NCBI RefSeq assembly: GCF_004005565.1
Contig: NZ_SADD01000005.1
Span: forward strand, 62,001 to 126,000
DNA: 64,000 nt
Reading direction: 5' to 3'
Source of the DNA: Lujinxingia sediminis
Lineage (GTDB): Bacteria > Myxococcota_A > Bradymonadia > Bradymonadales > Bradymonadaceae
The notes under the pieces are model-generated. The model did no database searches, was not told the origin of the DNA, and saw only the letters and a program-made list of their open reading frames with translations. The translations under genes and the position numbers were made by a program. Positions 15,602-23,786 of this stretch are shown here, in pieces. Numbering within the stretch: position 1 is the first letter of the stretch; each line of letters starts with the position of its first letter.

Positions 15602-17596
15602 TTAGCCGACCGGCAGGCTGCGCGTGGGGCGCGTCCAGTCGGAGCTCGGCGTACGGGAGGCCAGTAGCAGAAAGAGCGTCAGCGGGCCAATACGACCGAT
15701 GAACATCGCCAGCATCACGATGATCTTGCCCACAGTATCGAGCATGCCGGTTCCCCCGATCGAGAGCCCCACGGTGCCCAGCGCGCTCAGCGCCTCGAAG
15801 ATCGCCATGAGAAAGGGCATCTGTTGGGTGATGAGCAGCGCCAGCGTCATCACCACCCCGATCATGGCTCCGACCGTGGCGATGGCGGCGGCCCGAAAGA
15901 TCGTCTGCTGCGGGATATGAAATCCGAACGCTTCGACCCGCGCCCGGTTGGCCAGCGCGCTGCGCACCACCAGAAAGAGCAGCGCAAAGGTGGTGGTTTT
16001 GATTCCACCGGCGGTCGACCCGGGGGAGCCTCCGATGAACATCGCCATGAGCATGATCAGGACGCTGGCCGGATGCAGAAGAGAGAAGTCCACCGAATTA
16101 AAGCCCGCGGTGCGCAGCGTGATCGACTGGAAGATGGCGTTAAACGCGCGGTCCACGGCTCCCAGGGCTTCAAAGCTGTGGGTGGACTCCGAGAAGAAGA
16201 AGAAGACCGCCGGCAGAAGCCAGAGCATCAGCGAGGTCGTCATCACCACGCGCACATGCAACGAGACCGGGCGTCCGCGCCACCAGCGTGGAAGCGATGC
16301 GACGACCGCCGGTCCCAGCCCCCCTACGACGATGAGCGCGCCGACGGTCATCAGGATGGCCGGGTTGGATTGCACGCTGACCAGGCTGTCGGAGCGCAGC
16401 GCGAAGCCGGCGTTGCAGAAGGCCGAGATGGCGGTGAACACCCCTTCCCAGATCGCGCGTGCCGGGGAGGCACCGTCGAGCCACCAGAGCACGCTTAAGA
16501 TCAGCGCACCGATGGCCTCGGCGACAAAGGTCACGAGCAGGATAAGTTTGAGCGCGGCGGTGATCTGGCCGCGGTCCCGTTCGCCGATGAGTTGAGCGAT
16601 CGCACCCTCGTGGCGCATGCTCAGCCTTCGCCCCAGCAGCAAAAAAGCTGCGGTGGAAAAGGTCATAATCCCCAGGCCGCCGATCTGAATGAGCACCAGG
16701 ATGATCAGCTGACCCACGCCGCTGAAGTCGGTCGCGGTGTCCAGAACCACCAGGCCGGTGACGCAGGTTGCGCTGACCGCGGTGAAGAAGGCGTCGATGA
16801 CGGGAATGGAGCCGTGCGTAGCCTGGGGCAGAGAGAGGAAGAGCCCGCCGATGAGGCAGGTGAGCAAAAAGGTCGTCGCCAGCAGGCGCGCCGGGTTGGT
16901 TGCCACCGGCTCCCACCAGTGCGCTTCGGGATCGGAGGTCGGGTGGTCGAGGATCCACAGCCGGACAGCCAGCAAGATCACGACCAGGGCCCACAGGCTC
17001 AACGCCAGACCGACGCTGGCCCCGACCAGCAGGGGCAGTGGGCCCGTCAGGGCCAGGGCGCTGGCGAGCATCGCCAGCTCACGCGGCGCCTGGCGGCAGC
17101 GCCAGAGCCCGTGGGTCATCACGATCAGAGCGCTGGCGATGGAGAGCCCCACCGCAACTACTCCGAGGCGTTCAGGAGGAGCAATCAGCACCGCGTTGAG
17201 CCAGACAGTGACCATGCCCAGGGAGGCACCGATCGCACCGGCCGCGCCGCGACCTCGAACAGATACCTCCCCCTGCTGGAGCCAGAGCAGCCAGTAGCCT
17301 CCCAGCAGTACGCTCAACGCCCATAAAAATGCCGGTCCGGGTCGGGTTGCCGAGACCTGTAGCATGGGGATCAACCCCACCAGCACAAGGCCCAGTGAGC
17401 ACAGCCGCACGAAGGGCCGTCGCCAGTTTCGCGTGTTCGTCAAAAGCCAGAGTGCCGCGCAAATCGCGAGACTTACGACGAGCGGGCGCGGTGCCTCCAG
17501 CCAGCCAGGCAGATCTCTGGCTGTGCCCCAGGACAGCACGAACGCAGGTGAGCCCGCGCGCAAGAGCGCGCGGGCGAGGTTGGGTCGCGTTAACAT
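15602..17596 (-). CDS. trkH: TrkH/KtrB-type potassium channel subunit with N-terminal extension
   Basis: Four pore repeats are recognisable by their filter-region sequences: TCVTGL, FCNAGF, TLRTAGF and TVGLSIGG. The core starts near residue 235 (PARLLATTFLL). The first about 230 residues are an extra multi-helix membrane region absent from typical 450-490-residue TrkH/KtrB proteins. The total length of 664 residues is therefore long. The start ATG is 24 bases after the RNase J stop. Together with the next gene it forms a Na+/H+-coupled K+ importer. The role of the extension is unknown. Confidence 0.88.
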   Translation of the reverse strand: MLTRPNLARALLRAGSPAFVLSWGTARDLPGWLEAPRPLVVSLAICAALWLLTNTRNWRRPFVRLCSLGLVLVGLIPMLQVSATRPGPAFLWALSVLLGGYWLLWLQQGEVSVRGRGAAGAIGASLGMVTVWLNAVLIAPPERLGVVAVGLSIASALIVMTHGLWRCRQAPRELAMLASALALTGPLPLLVGASVGLALSLWALVVILLAVRLWILDHPTSDPEAHWWEPVATNPARLLATTFLLTCLIGGLFLSLPQATHGSIPVIDAFFTAVSATCVTGLVVLDTATDFSGVGQLIILVLIQIGGLGIMTFSTAAFLLLGRRLSMRHEGAIAQLIGERDRGQITAALKLILLVTFVAEAIGALILSVLWWLDGASPARAIWEGVFTAISAFCNAGFALRSDSLVSVQSNPAILMTVGALIVVGGLGPAVVASLPRWWRGRPVSLHVRVVMTTSLMLWLLPAVFFFFSESTHSFEALGAVDRAFNAIFQSITLRTAGFNSVDFSLLHPASVLIMLMAMFIGGSPGSTAGGIKTTTFALLFLVVRSALANRARVEAFGFHIPQQTIFRAAAIATVGAMIGVVMTLALLITQQMPFLMAIFEALSALGTVGLSIGGTGMLDTVGKIIVMLAMFIGRIGPLTLFLLLASRTPSSDWTRPTRSLPVG

Positions 17597-17620
17597 CGGT
17601 GCCGCCTCAGGGTCCGAACA

Positions 17621-19309
17621 TTAGAGTTCGTGAACCACGGGAATAACCACCGGACGACGCCCCAACTCTTTGCTGATGTAGCGTCGGATATGGGTGCGAA
17701 TGGCCTCTTTGACCTCGGAGATGTCGCCGCGCGCGGCGCGGGAGAGTTCCTGGACGCCGTTCCAGGCCGCCTGAGCCGCCTGCTCAAGCAGCTCGTCGCT
17801 CTCGGTGGTGTTGACCACCCCGCGCTGAAGCACGGTGGGCGGGGCCACCAGCGAGCCCGATTCGCGATCGAGGATACCCATGGCCATGACGATTCCGGCG
17901 CTGGCCAGCTTGCGGCGGTCGCGAAGCTGGAAGTCCTCGGTGTCTCCGACGTTGCGACCGTCGACGAGCATGCGCCCGTGATGCACTCGTCCGACGACCT
18001 CCGCGCCTGCTTCGGTGATCTGCAGGCAGTCACCATTTTCGATCAGATGGGTGTTCTCCACCCCCACCTCCGAGCCCAGGCGGGCATGGCTCTTGCGCAT
18101 GCGGTACTCGCCGTGGACGGGGATGAGGTGCGTGGGACGGGTGAGGTTGAGCATCAGCTTGAGCTCCTCCTGCTTGGCGTGACCCGAGCCGTGGATGACC
18201 TTGTCGTCGGCGGTGATGATGATCGCGCCCCGCTTGTAGAGCGCGTTGACCATCGAGTTGATCCCGTACTCATTGCCCGGGATCTGACGGGCACTGAGCA
18301 CGATGGTGTCGCCCTCCTGCACGTCGACGTGGCGGTGATCACCAAAGGCCATGCGCGCCAGCGAAGAGCGTGGCTCGGCCTGGCTTCCTGTGGAGATGAT
18401 CAGGATGCGCTTGTCCGGGTACTTATCCATCTCCTCCGGGGTGATAAGGATATCTTCGGGAGGGAAGGGTAGAAACCCTAAGTCCCGGGCGATATTGGAG
18501 TTTTTGACAAGGCTTGTGCCCATGAGCACCGCCTTGCGCTTGTGGCGGTAGGCCAACTCCAACAGTCCGGCGACGCGGTGCAGGTTGCTGGAGAACTGCG
18601 CCACGATGAGGCGCCCGGGGGCGTTATCAAACACCTCCGAGAAGCCCTGGAAGACGGCGCGTTCGCTGCGGGTAAACCCGGGAACCTCCGAGTTGGTGCT
18701 GTCGCCAAAGAGCGCCAGCACTCCCTGGTCACCCAGCGCCGAGAGGCGCGGAAGGTCGGTGATGGGCTCGTACATCGGGGTCTGGTCGATCTTCCAGTCG
18801 CCGGTAAAGAGCGCGGTTCCCAGCGGGGTGTGCAGCGCGATGGCCATGGCATTGGGCACCGAGTGATTGATATGCACAAACTCCGCGACAAAGGGGCCGA
18901 TCTCCAGCTGCTCACCGGGCTCCACTTCGATCAGGTCGACCTGGTTTCCCAGCCCGTGTGACTGCAGCTTGCGGTTGAGCATGCCCAGGGTGAGTCGCCC
19001 GCTGTAGACCGGCACATCGACTTCCTGAAGGAAGAAGGGCGCGCCGCCGATGTGGTCCTCATGGCCGTGGGTCAGCAGGATGCCGTCGAGCTTATCGAGG
19101 TTGTCGAGGACGTAGCTCCAGTCGGGCAGGACGATGTCCACGCCGAAGTCGCCGGTCTCGGGGAAGGTGATGCCGCAGTCGATCATCAGCATCGAGCCGT
19201 TGCACTCGATGATCGAGCAGTTCATGCCCACCTCATCCAGACCACCGAGCGGGATATAGCGCAGGTAGTCCTTTTTGGGCGGGGCGGGTAGCAGGTTGTT
19301 TTCGCTCAT
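17621..19309 (-). CDS. rnj: Ribonuclease J
   Basis: A metallo-beta-lactamase/beta-CASP nuclease with endo- and 5'-exoribonuclease activity in mRNA turnover. HGHEDH (81-86) is the metal-binding motif, and DCGITFPE and GDSTNSE are typical of the family. The length of 562 residues fits. It has no neighbouring mRNA decay genes but heads the potassium operon. Occurrence of RNase J is usual in deltaproteobacteria-like lineages. Confidence 0.93.
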   Translation of the reverse strand: MSENNLLPAPPKKDYLRYIPLGGLDEVGMNCSIIECNGSMLMIDCGITFPETGDFGVDIVLPDWSYVLDNLDKLDGILLTHGHEDHIGGAPFFLQEVDVPVYSGRLTLGMLNRKLQSHGLGNQVDLIEVEPGEQLEIGPFVAEFVHINHSVPNAMAIALHTPLGTALFTGDWKIDQTPMYEPITDLPRLSALGDQGVLALFGDSTNSEVPGFTRSERAVFQGFSEVFDNAPGRLIVAQFSSNLHRVAGLLELAYRHKRKAVLMGTSLVKNSNIARDLGFLPFPPEDILITPEEMDKYPDKRILIISTGSQAEPRSSLARMAFGDHRHVDVQEGDTIVLSARQIPGNEYGINSMVNALYKRGAIIITADDKVIHGSGHAKQEELKLMLNLTRPTHLIPVHGEYRMRKSHARLGSEVGVENTHLIENGDCLQITEAGAEVVGRVHHGRMLVDGRNVGDTEDFQLRDRRKLASAGIVMAMGILDRESGSLVAPPTVLQRGVVNTTESDELLEQAAQAAWNGVQELSRAARGDISEVKEAIRTHIRRYISKELGRRPVVIPVVHEL

Positions 19310-19443
19310 GAATCCTCTTCAAACAGGTGTACGTCGGCCCCGACCACAGCGCGTTCTACGCGTGGCAAGGATCGGGGCCCTGACTGTGGGTGCTAAGTGG
19401 GGTGATTCAAACGTTTCACGTCGGGATGGTCTTTTCGAGGTGT

Positions 19444-19773
19444 TCAGGCGCCGGGAAGCGCTGCGCGAGCGCGATCCTCGCACTCGTCGGGGTGGGCCTC
19501 ATCGGGATGAAGCCAGTGACCGTCGGCAGCGTTGTTGTCGTCACAACGCTCGCTGGTCGGAGGAGGAGAACACCAGAGGCAATCTTCGGGGCGCTCCAGA
19601 AGCTGCACAGAGATCTCGGCGCTGTCGTCGGAGGCACCGGTCGCGCTGTCGACCAGCGCGCGAGGCGTCAACAAAAGAGCGCTCGCAAACGCCAGAGCGC
19701 CTACGAGAAACTTGAGCGTGAGATGTGTGAGGGGCCCGGTCATGCCGTGAGAACTCTGTATTTTCGTCACCAT
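19444..19773 (-). CDS. Small secreted or membrane-anchored protein, unknown
   Basis: About 109 residues, with a hydrophobic segment (LTLKFLVGALAFASALLL) near the N-terminus and then an acidic, cysteine-containing tail (CLWCSPPPTSERCDDN). This is a plausible small exported protein upstream of RNase J. The start is uncertain: ATG at 19773 or at 19743. No good Shine-Dalgarno is seen for either. Support is only from composition and the signal-like segment. Confidence 0.4.
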   Translation of the reverse strand: MVTKIQSSHGMTGPLTHLTLKFLVGALAFASALLLTPRALVDSATGASDDSAEISVQLLERPEDCLWCSPPPTSERCDDNNAADGHWLHPDEAHPDECEDRARAALPGA

Positions 19774-19994
19774 TAACGCGTCAAACTCTAGCAGGTATTC
19801 CGCAGCATTAAAAGGCCAGCGGAGCATCGCCGCTCTGCGGTTGCCTTGATCGCGTGGAGATTGCGCGCTATCAAAGGCTGCGCACGCGTTCATTGATGTC
19901 TACCACTTTTGTCCGTGGGTCCTTCAGAAGGTCGGGTTGATCGGGGACGAGTCTGCCTGATTGCACCTTTCCGGGGCCGGACGACAGGTCGTCT

Positions 19995-20654
19995 ATGCTG
20001 GCACTCTACGTATTCTGTCTGGTCTTCGGGGGCCTCTTCGTGGCGATGACCGTCTTCGCCGGACTGGGCTCCGATGCTGATCTGGAAGCCGACGGAGAGG
20101 GGGATTTCGATCTCGATAAGGAGTTTGAGATCGATCAAGAGTTCGACCTCGACAAGGAGTTTGAGCTCGACAAAGATCTGGATGGCGACGCTGAAAAAGA
20201 CTTCGAGACTCAAGGCGGACGCCGTTTTCGTCCCCTGCGAAGTTTTAAGTTTTATACCTACGCGATGGGTTTTTTCGGGCTTACCGGCACGCTTCTTACG
20301 GTGCTTGGGCTTGCCAGCGGCGGGTTCGCCGCCGGGCTCTCGGCGCTTATGGGGCTGGGTGCCGGCTTTGCCGTCGCCTACGTGCTCTATCTGGGCGGGT
20401 TGAGCGAGGGCGGACGGGCGACCAACGACGATGATTTTGTGGGGACCACCGCCCGCGTGCTGCTCCCGGTCAAGAAGGGCCAGCGCGGCAAAGTGCGCGT
20501 GACCATCGGCGGGCGAAGCATGGATGTGATGGCGGTGACCGAGGACGACGAGGTGGTGCTCGATTTAAACGAGCCCTGTTTTGTGCTCGGTATTGAGGAT
20601 GGCGTGGCGCGTGTGGTCGATATGCGCGCGCTCGAAGAACGGCGGCAAAGTTGA
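19995..20654 (+). CDS. NfeD/YqiJ-like membrane protein with acidic 12-residue repeats
   Basis: Residues 1-25 form one membrane helix. Residues about 26-70 are very acidic and carry two copies of a 12-residue unit (FDLDKEFEIDQE, then FDLDKEFELDKD) from a 36-bp DNA duplication. Two further helices lie at about 85-140, and the C-terminal part (about 150-215) resembles the OB-fold of NfeD/YqiJ, with VGTTARVLLPVKKGQRGKV. NfeD-like genes are commonly next to flotillins, as here, and the proteins act together at membrane microdomains. The acidic insert is unusual; it may bind cations or form a low-complexity spacer. Confidence 0.75.
   Translation: MLALYVFCLVFGGLFVAMTVFAGLGSDADLEADGEGDFDLDKEFEIDQEFDLDKEFELDKDLDGDAEKDFETQGGRRFRPLRSFKFYTYAMGFFGLTGTLLTVLGLASGGFAAGLSALMGLGAGFAVAYVLYLGGLSEGGRATNDDDFVGTTARVLLPVKKGQRGKVRVTIGGRSMDVMAVTEDDEVVLDLNEPCFVLGIEDGVARVVDMRALEERRQS
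20106..20177 (+). repeat. 36-bp direct tandem repeat inside the NfeD-like gene
   Basis: Two in-frame copies start at TTC 20106 and TTC 20142, encoding FDLDKEFE(I/L)D(Q/K)(E/D). The copies differ at several synonymous and a few non-synonymous positions, so the duplication is not brand new. Confidence 0.7.
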
Positions 20655-20733
20655 GGCACCTCGGCGACCATTTTGGGGCCGGTTTAGCGCCGTGGGCGCG
20701 ACCCCGGGTCCATCAACGTAAGGGATAGAGGGT

Positions 20734-22161
20734 ATGGAAGGTATCGTTATTGCGACCGTCTTTTTAGGGTTCTTCGGGTTCATCGCCGTCTCGGCGTTGA
20801 TCTGGGCCTACCGTTACTTTCTGCGAGTGTGTCGGCCCAACGAGGTGTTGATCTTCTCGGGTAAAGACTACCGTCTGGCCGACGGCTCGGTGCGGGGCTA
20901 CGAGGTTCTGGCCGGTGGCCGGCGCCTCTTCAACCCCTTCTTTGAGAAGGTCGACCGCCTCGACCTGACGGTGATGCCGGTGCATATCAGCATCACCGGG
21001 GCATACTCGCGCGGCGGTATTCCGCTGACCCTGCAGGCGGTGGCCAACGTCAAGATCGACAGCAGCGACGGCGCCATCCACAACGCTGTGGAGCGTTTTC
21101 TGGGGCGAGGCCGCAATGAAATTATGCGCGTGGCCCAGGAGACCCTTGAAGGTAACCTTCGCGGGGTGCTCGCCACGCTGACCCCGGAGCAGGTCAATGA
21201 GAACCGCCTGCTCTTCGCCGACCAGCTTGCCCGCGAGGCCGAGCCCGACCTGGAAAAACTCGGCCTGCACCTGGATACGCTGAAGATTCAGAACGTGGCC
21301 GATGATCGCGACTACCTCGACTCCATCGGGCGTCGGCGCATCGCCGAGATCTTGAAGGTCGCCGAGGTCGCCGAGTCCAACGCGGTCAAGACGGCGGAGG
21401 AATCGGAAGCCGAGGCACAGGGGCGTGGCGAGGTTGCCCGCCGCAATGCCCAGGCTCAGATTCAGCGGGTGCAGAACGCCCTGCGCGAGCTTCAGGCCGA
21501 CCTGGAACTTCGCGCGCGCTCCGAGGAGGAGCGCGCCACCGCGCGGGCGATGACCGCGCGGGCCGAAGCCGAGCAGGAACTCCAGCAGGTGCGTACCGAG
21601 CTTGAGAAGTTGCGTCTTCAGGCCGATGTGGTCATCCCGGCCGAGGCCGATAAGGTCGCCCGTGAGTTGACCGCCGCCGGTGAGGCCGCCGAGATCGCCG
21701 AGCGCGGCCGCGCCATGGCCGAGGTCCTGCGCATGATGACCGCGGTCTGGGTCGACGCCGGCGATGCTGCGATGGATGTCTTCATCCTCCAGCGTATGGA
21801 GTCGGTGATGAAGCGCGTGGCCGAAGCTGCACGCCAGGTCGAGGTGCGTGAGGTCGCGCTGATCGACAGTGGCAACGGCAAGGCGCTCCCCAACTACGTG
21901 AGCAGCTTCCCCGGCATCGTCAGCGGCCTCTTCAAAGAGATGCGCGAGACGGTGGGCATCGATATCGAAGCCGTGCTCACCGGTGGCGGTGGCATGACCG
22001 AGGGCTCCGGCGGCGGCAAGCTCCCCTCCGCCCCCGCCTCTCTGGGGCGACGACTCTCGGAGGCGCGCGAGGCCAACGAGGGCTTTGGTAAGCGTCCCAC
22101 CACCCAGCACTCCATCCCGAAACTTGGCGAAGAACGCGACGGCCCCACCGAAAAGGCCTGA
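20734..22161 (+). CDS. Flotillin/SPFH-domain protein A
   Basis: The N-terminal helix (about residues 4-27) anchors the protein. The SPFH domain follows, with VCRPNEVLIFSGKD, GGIPLTLQAVANVKI and ETLEGNLRGVLATLTPEQVN as recognisable family stretches. A long charged coiled-coil (about residues 205-315, rich in AEAEQ) drives oligomerisation. It ends with a Gly/Pro-rich tail absent from the next paralogue. Flotillins scaffold ordered membrane domains. It starts 79 bases after the NfeD-like gene with AGGG before the ATG, and is followed by a second flotillin, so the three are an operon. Confidence 0.9.
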   Translation: MEGIVIATVFLGFFGFIAVSALIWAYRYFLRVCRPNEVLIFSGKDYRLADGSVRGYEVLAGGRRLFNPFFEKVDRLDLTVMPVHISITGAYSRGGIPLTLQAVANVKIDSSDGAIHNAVERFLGRGRNEIMRVAQETLEGNLRGVLATLTPEQVNENRLLFADQLAREAEPDLEKLGLHLDTLKIQNVADDRDYLDSIGRRRIAEILKVAEVAESNAVKTAEESEAEAQGRGEVARRNAQAQIQRVQNALRELQADLELRARSEEERATARAMTARAEAEQELQQVRTELEKLRLQADVVIPAEADKVARELTAAGEAAEIAERGRAMAEVLRMMTAVWVDAGDAAMDVFILQRMESVMKRVAEAARQVEVREVALIDSGNGKALPNYVSSFPGIVSGLFKEMRETVGIDIEAVLTGGGGMTEGSGGGKLPSAPASLGRRLSEAREANEGFGKRPTTQHSIPKLGEERDGPTEKA

Positions 22162-22212
22162 GCATCACGGTAAACGCTTTTCGGTGCCCCACGCTTCATC
22201 ATAGGAGAAATC

Positions 22213-23451
22213 ATGGGAATCTTCGCTCTCTTCGGTGTCATCCTGGTTCTGGTCGTGATCGCGGTGATCGCGGCCACCCACCTGATCGAGGTCTGCCAGC
22301 CTAACGAGGTGCTCGTCTTTGCTGGCGAGAAAAAGGCTCCGGGTTACACGATCGTGCACAGCGGTCGTAAGATCCGAAACCCGCTCTTCCATCGTGTCGA
22401 CAGGCTCGACGTGACCAACATGGTCATCGACCTGCACGTGACCAACGCCTACTCCAAAGGTGGTATCCCCTTGAGCGTCAAAGGGGTTGCCAACGTCAAG
22501 GTGGGCAGCCGTTCGCCCCTGATCGACAACGCCGTGGAGCGTTTTCTGGGCATGACGCGTCAGCAGATCATTCAGATCGCCAAAGAAACCCTCGAAGGAA
22601 ACCTGCGCGGGGTGCTCGCCACGCTGACCCCGGAAGAGGTCAACGACGACCGCATTAAGTTCGCGCAGTCGCTCTCGGAGGAGGCCGAGCACGATCTGAC
22701 CCGCATCGGGTTGGAGCTCGACACGCTTAACATCCAGCACGTCAGTGATGATCAGGGCTACCTCGACTCCATCGGTCGTCAGCAGTCGGCGACGCTTCTG
22801 ATGGAGAGTCGTATTGCCGAGGCGCTTAACCGCGCCGAGGCCAGCGTGCTCGACGCCGAGAACCAGCAAAAGCGGGCTACCGCCAAGGTCAACGCCCAGA
22901 TGGAGATCGCCAAAGCGGAGGCCGAGCGTCGCGTCATCGACGCGCAGACCCGCGGCGAGGCGATGGTGGCTGAGGAGCGCGCCAGGGTCGGGGCGATGGT
23001 GGCCAAGGCTCGCGCTAACCTCGATGTGCAGCGCGCGCGTCTGGAGCAGGTCAAGCGCCAGCTTGCCGCCGACCTCATTCAGCCCGCTCAGGCCCGTAAG
23101 TCCGAGCTTGAGGCGCAGGCCAAGGCCAACGCCGCATCCTTCATTGAGGACGGCAAGGCCAACGTCGTGGCCCTTCGTGAGCTGATCGACACCTGGAATA
23201 GCGCCGGCGACTCCGCGCGTCCGATCTTCCTGTTGCAGCAGTTCGACACCATCCTCGACTCGATGCTCTCGACGGTGCAGGAGATCAAGATCGATAAGAT
23301 CACCGTCATCGACTCGCAGATGCAGGAGGTCGATCGCCACGGCACCGCGCCGATGAAGGCGGCCAGCGGCTCGGAGCAGATCAAGCAAACCCTGGGCATG
23401 GATCTTCCGCGTATGCTTCAGGGCCTGGCGGCGATGCAGGAATCCAAATGA
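22213..23451 (+). CDS. Flotillin/SPFH-domain protein B (paralogue)
   Basis: This 412-residue protein is clearly homologous to the preceding one, with the same order and shared segments such as ETLEGNLRGVLATLTPEEVN and LNIQHVSDDQGYLDSIGR. The start follows AGGAG at a good distance. The N-terminus is a single helix followed by CQPNEVLVFAGEKK. The coiled coil is AEAERRVIDAQTRGEAM-like, and the C-terminal tail is shorter. A heteromeric flotillin complex of two subunits is likely. A strong bidirectional terminator follows. Confidence 0.9.
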   Translation: MGIFALFGVILVLVVIAVIAATHLIEVCQPNEVLVFAGEKKAPGYTIVHSGRKIRNPLFHRVDRLDVTNMVIDLHVTNAYSKGGIPLSVKGVANVKVGSRSPLIDNAVERFLGMTRQQIIQIAKETLEGNLRGVLATLTPEEVNDDRIKFAQSLSEEAEHDLTRIGLELDTLNIQHVSDDQGYLDSIGRQQSATLLMESRIAEALNRAEASVLDAENQQKRATAKVNAQMEIAKAEAERRVIDAQTRGEAMVAEERARVGAMVAKARANLDVQRARLEQVKRQLAADLIQPAQARKSELEAQAKANAASFIEDGKANVVALRELIDTWNSAGDSARPIFLLQQFDTILDSMLSTVQEIKIDKITVIDSQMQEVDRHGTAPMKAASGSEQIKQTLGMDLPRMLQGLAAMQESK

Positions 23452-23786
23452 GGTCGTTGATTCAGGGCTCTCGTCTCCGCGTCGGAAAGCGTCAACTTCT
23501 GCTCACAGCGTAGTAAAGGCGTCGAAGTCACAACAAAAAAGCCGCGCCCCGAAGGGGGGCGCGGCTTTTTTGTTGCGCACAGGCCATCGAGGCGATGTTT
23601 GGCGCGGGACGCTCGCCACGTGCCATGTGATGAGGCTCACACCCCGGGGGGTAAGCCGAGCCAGGTGGCAACGTTGCATGCCGATGAAGCGAGGCGGGTG
23701 CCCGGGCGGGGTATCAGGCGGGGCGGGGCACATGAACGCAGGTTTCAGCTGGTGTCGGGCAAGAACCCGGGGGGGAGCACTGTAAC
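23452..23786. other. Intergenic region, terminator then GC-rich filler
   Basis: Holds the bidirectional terminator at 23531-23575. The remaining 200 bases are GC-rich without a supported gene. Confidence 0.6.
23531..23575. terminator. Strong bidirectional terminator after the flotillin genes
   Basis: The stem GCCGCGCCCC / GGGGCGCGGC, extended by A6/T6 and CAAC/GTTG, has a GAAGG loop. It serves the plus-strand flotillin operon and the minus-strand Bat cluster, which converge here. Confidence 0.9.

Noticed and set aside
20764-22110. Minus-strand 448-codon open frame
   Set aside because: Shadow of the first flotillin gene; His/Gly/Leu-rich without domain signal.
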